From NCBI GenBank assembly GCA_965203345.1, contig CBDBCK010000003.1:1-21495 (forward strand): DNA of 21,495 nucleotides, in the 5' to 3' direction. Position numbers and translations under genes: made by a program. This DNA is from CBDBCK01 sp965203345 (GTDB taxonomy: Bacteria > Chloroflexota > Dehalococcoidia > Lucifugimonadales > Lucifugimonadaceae). The notes beneath the pieces are model-generated. The model did no database searches. It worked only from the letters and a program-made list of their open reading frames with translations, and was not told where the DNA came from. The first letter of the stretch is position 1. Every line of letters begins with the position of its first letter. This document shows, one piece after another, positions 16,010-21,495 of the stretch.

Positions 16010-16025
16010 ATGCTTTTTCAAGCAT
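16010..16025. terminator. Small hairpin after the first HNH gene
   Basis: ATGCTT (16010-16015), loop TTTC, AAGCAT (16020-16025): a 6-bp perfect stem seven bases after the HNH stop codon. It is AT-rich and lacks a following T-run, so termination would be weak. It could also belong to the promoter region of the next gene. Confidence 0.22.
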
Positions 16026-16049
16026 CATAGACGGATGGCGTACTTTCGG

Positions 16050-16055
16050 TATAAT
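16050..16055 (+). promoter_or_regulatory. Consensus -10 element before the HrgA-like gene
   Basis: A perfect TATAAT lies 35 bases before the ATG at 16091. No good -35 is seen 16-18 bases upstream, so this is a -10 with weak or activator-dependent support. It suggests the HrgA-like gene is transcribed separately from the HNH gene before it. Confidence 0.4.
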
Positions 16056-16090
16056 GCCGCCACTCATTACCACAAACACAGTGTAAGGCG

Positions 16091-17026
16091 ATGAACAATA
16101 AGGCCAAGTATAAAAATTCTGCTCAGCAGTTCCCGCCTTTTAAGCCCGCCGTACGTGAGTACCTGAAAGAGATTTCTTCTACTGGTGCTGGATGCACCGC
16201 TAAGGAACTTGCCCAATGGTATGCAGATAAATATCCAAAGGCGGTTGAGGAGAAAATAAGAAAATATGAAAAGGTGAAAAATGAGGATGACGCAATAAAG
16301 AATTGGAGTCAACTGGCTTACAAAGTTGGAACGGGGAAAGATTCGGATAAAATTAAAAAACGCGAGCGGGATGGAGCAAGGATACAGGAATGGTATTACG
16401 ACAGCGCAGCTATTAAAAATCCCAAAAAGAAAGTCAGTGGTGTAAGAACTGGAGGTAAAGAAGCCGCTCTATACCCTATCCTTGAAAAATATCTAAAAGG
16501 TATAGGCATAAGTGCAATGTATATTAATGACAAAAGAGGAAAGAAAGGAAGCAACAAGTTCCTATATCCAGATATGGTTGGTTTTCAAGACCGAACAGAT
16601 AACTGGACGGATGAAATACGTGCATTGGCTCAAAGATCTCCATATCACCAAGCTTATCTTTTATCATACGAAGTAAAATCGGAAATCAACAATTCCGGTA
16701 AGGCACGTAAGAATGCTTTTCAGACGCTGGCTAATTCTTCATGGGCACACATTAGCTACTTAGTTACAGAAAAAATAAATGACAAAAGCAGGAAAAATAT
16801 TATAGAAGAACTAAAAATAATATTCTCTATTAATGGGACAGGATTAATTCAACTGAACAAACGTAAGCCTGATAAAAGCAAAATTTTAATAGAGGCAAGG
16901 CCAAGACCAGATATTAACTGGGATCTATCAAATAGGCTGGCTAATGCTCATCCTGATTTTGCAAAATTCATGGGGTCAGTAGCAAATTTTTACACAACGG
17001 GGCAAATGGTGCTTCCAGAGCCATGA
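16091..17026 (+). CDS. HrgA-like PD-(D/E)XK nuclease
   Basis: This 311-residue protein resembles the HrgA/COG2958 family, named after a Helicobacter pylori gene found in a restriction locus. The N-terminal 90 or so residues are Lys-rich and suggest a winged-helix (HARE-HTH-like) DNA-binding region (PFKPAVREYLKEI, CTAKELAQWYADKYP). The C-terminal part shows a PD-(D/E)XK nuclease pattern: E124 in KEAALYPILEKYL, YPDMVG with D161, and SYEVK with E194 and K196. The following segment, FQTLANSSWAHISYLV, fits the family. The start has AAGG only two bases from the ATG, which is poor. It is tail-to-tail with the second HNH gene. Family resemblance is good; DNA cleavage is predicted, and the target is unknown. 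Confidence 0.72.
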   Translation: MNNKAKYKNSAQQFPPFKPAVREYLKEISSTGAGCTAKELAQWYADKYPKAVEEKIRKYEKVKNEDDAIKNWSQLAYKVGTGKDSDKIKKRERDGARIQEWYYDSAAIKNPKKKVSGVRTGGKEAALYPILEKYLKGIGISAMYINDKRGKKGSNKFLYPDMVGFQDRTDNWTDEIRALAQRSPYHQAYLLSYEVKSEINNSGKARKNAFQTLANSSWAHISYLVTEKINDKSRKNIIEELKIIFSINGTGLIQLNKRKPDKSKILIEARPRPDINWDLSNRLANAHPDFAKFMGSVANFYTTGQMVLPEP

Positions 17027-17067
17027 GCAAATTTGTTATGGCCACAAAAGATATTGTGAGTCTAGGG

Positions 17068-17083
17068 TTGGAATCTATTCCAA
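17068..17083. terminator. Palindrome between convergent hrgA-like and HNH genes
   Basis: TTGGAAT-CT-ATTCCAA is a perfect inverted repeat in the 78-base gap between two genes that end facing each other. As RNA it would form a 6-bp stem with a TCTA loop on either strand. The position suits a bidirectional terminator, but there is no strong T-run on either side. Confidence 0.3.
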
Positions 17084-17104
17084 ACATATCGGCATATTAA
17101 TTGA

Positions 17105-17863
17105 CTACGGCTCCTTGAATATATGGCTGGAATGATACTCTAGAAACTCTTTGCTGGGAGGAAATCTTTCTGGATTGGCTATAAATTGGCCATCATACTT
17201 ATTGATAAAATCTAGCTTCTCGGGCTCTTTGACATGTACTCGCAAGCGCTCTGATACCTTGACCTGGTAATCTGGGGTAACCGTGATAAGCCCCCTGTCA
17301 AAAGCCCGGTCATGCAGCGCGTTGAGGGCAAGGCCATTCTGAGGGTCTAGGCGCTGGTCTGGATAGTCGCTCCATGGCTTGATATGGCTGGCATTAAGCA
17401 AATCTGGAACGGGGATACCAGTAATGCAGCACTTATTGTTATAGGAGGCGAGTACCACCTCCCGAAAAAATTTCTGGTTCACTCTTGCATTAATTATTCT
17501 TCCCACCTCTTTGCCTTCTCTCGGAATAATCCCCGGCTCTGTGATTTTCCCCAAGGAATCCATGCAAACCTTACTCTCAGCAAGAACTTTATTAGGTGAC
17601 GCACGGAATTCATCCCATATTTGTCCATCCAGCTTACTCCCATGTCTAAACCCCTCCACTCCTCTCGCCTGTTGTTCAGGGTCATGATGAGCTAAGTTGA
17701 ACATTTTGAAGACCAGTGCTCCGGTAGAACGCCCTAATAAAGGTGCTATGCTCATGATGTCATCATTTTCTTCATCAATTTTTCCAAAAGGAGTACGACA
17801 ATATAAATTGAAGGCTATAAGCACTTCATCCCGAGTCCAGTTCTTTCTATCCCGACGGTGCAC
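17105..17863 (-). CDS. HNH endonuclease, second subfamily
   Basis: This 252-residue protein belongs to a well-populated family of predicted restriction enzymes with an N-terminal helical domain: NWTRDEVLIAFNLYCRTPFG (8-27), LLGRSTGAL (42-50) and a helical part to about 95. The HNH_2-type nuclease follows: CCITG (145-149), NASHIKPW with H160, then N176, H184 and D189. It differs in N-terminal domain from the HNH protein at 15083. The start is GTG at 17863, with GGAG 11 bases before it; an in-frame TAA blocks any longer reading. The small unknown gene ends 37 bases upstream on the same strand, so the two probably form an operon. No methyltransferase is next to it. Confidence 0.82.
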   Translation of the reverse strand: MHRRDRKNWTRDEVLIAFNLYCRTPFGKIDEENDDIMSIAPLLGRSTGALVFKMFNLAHHDPEQQARGVEGFRHGSKLDGQIWDEFRASPNKVLAESKVCMDSLGKITEPGIIPREGKEVGRIINARVNQKFFREVVLASYNNKCCITGIPVPDLLNASHIKPWSDYPDQRLDPQNGLALNALHDRAFDRGLITVTPDYQVKVSERLRVHVKEPEKLDFINKYDGQFIANPERFPPSKEFLEYHSSHIFKEP

Positions 17864-17900
17864 TTTTATTTATACTCCATGCGGTGGTAAGTATCTCCTG

Positions 17901-18356
17901 CTAAACAGGCACACTTTTCACCTTCATATTTATTTTTAGTCTCTTACTGATTTCCTCAAGGTATTTCATTTTCTCATCAGTACTGTTATTTGTATAAATA
18001 TAGTAACGGCCACGCTGTTTATAATATTCTTGGCGTTTAGGGGTAGGAAGATGACTTGATACCAACGGAGTCCCGTCTGTTTTAACTGCCATAATCTCTA
18101 ATTCTGCTACTTCTTTAAAATCCATTTCTTCAATAGCTTTTATAAAAACTTGGTCTCCACGTTCTCCCTTAATAATTGTCCCCCAAGGGAAAGTCACCTC
18201 AAGACGATACTTCTTGCGTTGTCCGGACCGCCTGCTCTCATGTTTTTTCGCACTTGGACTCTCATAATCACGTCGCATTTTTTCTACTTGTTTAGCTTCA
18301 TCACGCAACCGCCGGGCAAGCTCATCTAGCTTTATCAATAATTCTACTTTTTTCAT
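17901..18356 (-). CDS. Unrecognised small basic protein upstream of the HNH gene
   Basis: I do not recognise this 151-residue protein with confidence. It starts with a charged, probably coiled-coil helix (1-37, beginning MKKVELLIKLDELARRL) and a basic linker (38-50, SRRSGQRKK). A compact mixed domain follows with RLEVTFPWGTIIKGE, an EEMDFKEVAEL helix, and the C-terminal segment GRYYIYTNNSTDEKMKYLEEI. There are no nuclease motifs, signal peptide or membrane segments. The reading can be extended to a TTG at 18395, but ATG 18356 is preferred because AGGGG lies 7 bases upstream. It precedes the HNH gene on the same strand by 37 bases, suggesting a DNA-binding helper, specificity or control protein. 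That role is inference only. Confidence 0.6.
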   Translation of the reverse strand: MKKVELLIKLDELARRLRDEAKQVEKMRRDYESPSAKKHESRRSGQRKKYRLEVTFPWGTIIKGERGDQVFIKAIEEMDFKEVAELEIMAVKTDGTPLVSSHLPTPKRQEYYKQRGRYYIYTNNSTDEKMKYLEEISKRLKINMKVKSVPV

Positions 18357-18497
18357 AAGAGCACCCCTATTAACAATTATCTTTCGCCGCTCCAACTAAC
18401 GGGATATCCACATGGCAGGCATTCTAGCAAAAAGACTTGGGAGTTATACACCGCTCCCTTCAATACGTCAATTGCATGAGCGCTGGCCTCGTCAGAA

Positions 18498-21495
18498 TTA
18501 GCTAAGAGGGCCTGCAACACGAGAGAAAATATCGCGCAGAGATCGAAGTAACACCAACCTGTTATTACGCAATGCCTGGTCGTCGGTCATCACCAACACC
18601 TCATCAAAGAAAGAATCTACCGATGACCTGAGTGATGCCAGGGATTTTAAGGCTTCCATATATTTCTCCTCTTTCAAGTATGGGCCGATTTCTTCCTGCT
18701 TGTCTGTAAGCGCACCGTATAGCTGCTTTTCTGCATTCTCCTGCAAAAGATTTTCATCCACTTCTTGCGGAATCTCTGCCTGCTCTTTCTGCTTGGTAAG
18801 AATTTTAGATGCCCGCTTGTCGGCAACGGATAATGCTTCGGCTTCGGCCTCGGACAGTTTCCTAAACTCCCGCACCGCCTGCACTCTTTTAACCACATCT
18901 AAGGGACGGCCAAGCTTCAAATCGTTCACTACGGTGAAAACATCTTTTGGTACCACCTCTTCCCGGTAAAGACTAACTAGGCGCCCCATAATGAAGGCGA
19001 GCGCTCTTTCAGTGGACTCCTCTGCTTTTTCCCCTTGCGGTAATAACTTCTTATAGCCGCTATAGGCGTGGCCTAGCCATACTCGTAAATCTAAATCCCA
19101 TTTCTGGTGTTGAAGAATACGCAGTAGGCCCAATGCGGCTCGCCTTAAACCAAACGGGTCGCCAGAGCCACTCGGTTTCACGCCCGCACCAAAGAAACCC
19201 GCCATTGTGTCCAATCGGTCAGCAAGGGCAAGCACTGCCCCCTCCTCTGACAACACCCAATCATCTGATAACTCCCTATCATCGCGACCTTGGGGGTGAT
19301 AATGCTCTGCTATGGCAGCGGCAACTTTCCTTGGTTCTTTATCCAGCCGCGCATATTCCCCGCCTATCATTCCTTGAAGCGCAGGGAACTCTTTTACTAT
19401 CTCGGTGGCGAGGTCTGCCTTGGCTAGGCGAGCAGCACTGGCTACGGTTTTGGGATCAATCTTTATTTCCTTATCTACTTGCTGTATTTCCTTTGCAAGT
19501 GCTTCGGCTAGCTGCGTCACGCGCTCCGATTTGTCATACATGGTGCCGAGACCTTCGCGGAAGACTATGCCCTTCAAGCTTTCTCTATAATCCTCCAGCC
19601 TTTTCTTGCGGTCCCGCTTAAAGAAGAAATCGGCATCCTTCAGTCGCGCACGAAGAACTCGCTCGTAACCCTTTACTATCTTTTTATTCAGGCCTGCATC
19701 TTTTTTTTCCTTTTTATTCAGGCCATTATCTTTTTTCTCTGAAGCCGGTGGGCCGATATTAGAGACAACATGAAAACGCGATTTTAATATTTTTATGTTA
19801 TCCGTAGAATATATAGGCAAATACCGCTGATGGTGTCGCATGACTTCTATGAGAATATTCTTCGGAAGTTTTAAAAAATCTTTATCAAACTTTCCCTCCA
19901 ACACTTCCGGCCATTCCACTAGGGCAGTTATTTCATTCAACAGGTCTTCATGGCTAAGAATTATTATCGGGTCTTGAACTGCTTCGTCTATGACTTGTCT
20001 TCGCTTGTCAAAATTGGCAATCACCTTGGCAGCATGTAGCTGCTCTTCGTAACTCCTGGCATTTTTCAGCTTGATCTTATCCGGTGCCATGAACCTATGG
20101 CCCCTGGTTGTATCGCCGGCAGTCACACCCAGGATGTCCGCCTCTATCGGCTGACTGGTGACCTCGCCGCTCTCTGTTTTTTCATCCAGTAATAAGACTG
20201 CCCAGTGCACGGGCCGCACGAATTCCTCGTCGCCATCTCCCCAGCGCATGGCACGCTCTATTGGCAGTGCTTTGAGGGCCTCCCTGACGACACCGGGAAG
20301 AACCTCCTGCAGGCTTGGCTGTTCTACCTGTTTTCGCGCAACCAGGCTGTCGCCCTTGCGAAACAGGCCATCGCTTATCTTTGATTTGCTGCTGTCTAGC
20401 GCCGGCAGGTCTTTTAGGGACGGGATGCCTTGGCTACCCTGCTTTTTTGCAAAGCCAATGCCAGCCTTGGTGGGTACACCGCTGTCATCGTAGGCCCGGT
20501 CAATAGACGGGCCCTTGATTTCCCGGACCTTTTCCGCCTCGCCATCGGACTTTTTGCGCAAGCCGAGCAACTGCACTGCCAGTCGCCTGGGAGTGGCATA
20601 GGTGTGCACTTCTGCTCCCTCCCGGGCATTGATGACGCCACTCCGTTTCAAACCCTCCCATACGCCGTCCCCGAATGCCTGCTCCAGTTGTCTAAGCGCC
20701 AGCGGCGGCAGCTCCTCGGTGCCGATTTCCACCAGGAAGTCATAGGTTGCGCTGGGGTCTTCCTGGCGTGAAGGTTTTTGCCGCTGCGCTTTGTGTTTGC
20801 TGTTTTTCTCTGCACCCGCTGCCTTTTCCTTGACCAGGGGGAAGCCCGCTTCTTTGCGCTGCTCGTAATAGGCATGCGCTGTTGTTCTGGCCAGCTTGCG
20901 CACCCGCAGGATGCAGTTCTGCCGCTCTGCCACCGAGATGGCCTGGCGTGCATCCAGCAAGTTGAACAGGTGCGATGCCTTGATTACCTGCTCATACGCC
21001 GGAAGAGGAAGATTTTTTTCATTCAGGCTCAAGCAAATCTGCTCGCAGTCTTCAAATTGGCCAAACAGAACCTTGGTATCGGCTTCCTCAAAGTTATAGC
21101 GAGACATTTCTCGCTCGTTCTGATGGAATACATCCCCGTATGTAAGCAGGCCGGCTTCGCTTTCGCTCCATGCCAATTCATACACGCTGTCCTTCTCTTG
21201 CAGGTACATGGCCAGGCGCTCCAAGCCGTAGGTGATTTCACCGCTCACCGGGCGGCATTCCAGTCCGCCCACCTGCTGAAAGTAAGTGAACTGGGTCACC
21301 TCCATGCCGTCCAGCCACACCTCCCAGCCCAAGCCCCATGCGCCCAAGGTTGGCGATTCCCAGTTATCCTCCACGAAACGGATGTCGTGCTCCTTGGGAT
21401 TAATGCCCAGCTTGCGCAGGGAGTCCAGGTAGATTTCTTGGATTTCCTTCGGCGACGGCTTCAGCAGCACCTGGAATTGGTAGTAGTGCTGCCGA
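18498..21495 (-). CDS. glyQS: Fused glycyl-tRNA synthetase alpha and beta subunits (5' end outside window)
   Basis: One frame reads through both subunits of bacterial glycyl-tRNA synthetase. The alpha part (down to about 20840) has HYYQFQVLLKPSP at the window edge, then GLGWEVWLDGMEVTQFTYFQQ and class II motif 3, YGLERLAMYL. A Lys/Arg-rich linker (about 20750-20840) leads directly into the beta start YDFLVEIGTEELPP. Further on are RHHQRYLPIYS, an HD-like region and the anticodon-binding C-terminus (FFDEVLVMTDDQALRNNRLVLL). About 80 N-terminal residues are missing beyond 21495; the GTG at 21470 is an internal valine (QFQVLLKP), not a start. In most gammaproteobacteria glyQ and glyS are separate; fusion is known in chlamydiae and some others. 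An insertion near 19681-19740 contains a tandem repeat. Confidence 0.93.
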   Translation of the reverse strand, partial: RQHYYQFQVLLKPSPKEIQEIYLDSLRKLGINPKEHDIRFVEDNWESPTLGAWGLGWEVWLDGMEVTQFTYFQQVGGLECRPVSGEITYGLERLAMYLQEKDSVYELAWSESEAGLLTYGDVFHQNEREMSRYNFEEADTKVLFGQFEDCEQICLSLNEKNLPLPAYEQVIKASHLFNLLDARQAISVAERQNCILRVRKLARTTAHAYYEQRKEAGFPLVKEKAAGAEKNSKHKAQRQKPSRQEDPSATYDFLVEIGTEELPPLALRQLEQAFGDGVWEGLKRSGVINAREGAEVHTYATPRRLAVQLLGLRKKSDGEAEKVREIKGPSIDRAYDDSGVPTKAGIGFAKKQGSQGIPSLKDLPALDSSKSKISDGLFRKGDSLVARKQVEQPSLQEVLPGVVREALKALPIERAMRWGDGDEEFVRPVHWAVLLLDEKTESGEVTSQPIEADILGVTAGDTTRGHRFMAPDKIKLKNARSYEEQLHAAKVIANFDKRRQVIDEAVQDPIIILSHEDLLNEITALVEWPEVLEGKFDKDFLKLPKNILIEVMRHHQRYLPIYSTDNIKILKSRFHVVSNIGPPASEKKDNGLNKKEKKDAGLNKKIVKGYERVLRARLKDADFFFKRDRKKRLEDYRESLKGIVFREGLGTMYDKSERVTQLAEALAKEIQQVDKEIKIDPKTVASAARLAKADLATEIVKEFPALQGMIGGEYARLDKEPRKVAAAIAEHYHPQGRDDRELSDDWVLSEEGAVLALADRLDTMAGFFGAGVKPSGSGDPFGLRRAALGLLRILQHQKWDLDLRVWLGHAYSGYKKLLPQGEKAEESTERALAFIMGRLVSLYREEVVPKDVFTVVNDLKLGRPLDVVKRVQAVREFRKLSEAEAEALSVADKRASKILTKQKEQAEIPQEVDENLLQENAEKQLYGALTDKQEEIGPYLKEEKYMEALKSLASLRSSVDSFFDEVLVMTDDQALRNNRLVLLRSLRDIFSRVAGPLS
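19681..19740. repeat. Two tandem 30-base units inside glyQS
   Basis: Units 19681-19710 and 19711-19740 match at 25 of 30 positions and both begin TTTTTATTCAGGCC on the plus strand. In the protein they encode repeated GLNKK-containing segments rich in Lys. The length is a multiple of three, so the frame is kept. This is probably a recent duplication by slippage in a tolerant surface loop of the beta subunit. Confidence 0.7.

Noticed and set aside
17866..17880. Tiny reading ATG-GAG-TAT-AAA-TAA just before the second HNH gene
   Set aside because: Four codons only; no sign of a leader peptide. It may be a remnant but carries no information.
18357..18395. TTG start giving a 164-residue form of the small unknown protein
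   Set aside because: ATG 18356 has AGGGG at 7 bases; the TTG has no comparable site.
1..21495. CRISPR array, transposase, integrase or rRNA genes
   Set aside because: No regularly spaced repeats, transposase-like proteins, terminal inverted repeats with target duplications, or rRNA-like stretches were found by eye.

Overview
The window comes from a bacterial chromosome, most likely a gammaproteobacterium. The formylmethionine and potassium-uptake genes in the middle (def-fmt-rsmB-trkA-trkH) closely match E. coli family members in length and in active-site spacing. The genes on either side belong to the accessory genome and are clearly richer in A and T. I cannot name a genus. The alpha/beta fused glycyl-tRNA synthetase at the right edge is unusual for this group.

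Layout, left to right. (1) 50-7864, plus strand: a probable phosphorothioate-based anti-phage system of the Ssp type. It has an SspE-like DUF262/DUF1524 effector, a 426-base gap, then a tight operon of SspB-like (DUF4007), SspC-like (large P-loop ATPase) and SspD-like (PAPS-reductase-type ATP pyrophosphatase) proteins. No cysteine desulfurase (SspA) lies in the window. (2) 7899-9065, minus strand: a family 10 glycosyltransferase (fucosyltransferase-like) with a large dyad over its promoter and start. (3) 9209-14988, plus strand: the GC-rich housekeeping operon def-fmt-rsmB-trkA-trkH behind a good sigma70-type promoter. (4) 15083-18356: a second accessory block with an HNH endonuclease, a PD-(D/E)XK protein of the HrgA type, a second HNH endonuclease of another subfamily, and a small unrecognised protein. 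None has a methyltransferase beside it. (5) 18498-21495, minus strand: glyQS, one reading frame holding both subunits of glycyl-tRNA synthetase, cut by the window edge.

How the parts fit: SspB, SspC and SspD, with a desulfurase supplied from elsewhere, would place single-strand phosphorothioate marks on host DNA, and SspE would attack DNA while sensing those marks. The nucleases in block 4 may add restriction of modified or foreign DNA. The core operon therefore sits between two defence-rich accessory segments.

The Ssp system itself is an already described type. The least explained parts are the structured, gene-free segment between sspE and sspB, the dyads in front of sspB and the glycosyltransferase, the orphan nuclease cluster, and the fused synthetase with its Lys-rich repeat insertion. 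All assignments come from reading motifs by eye; no database search was run.
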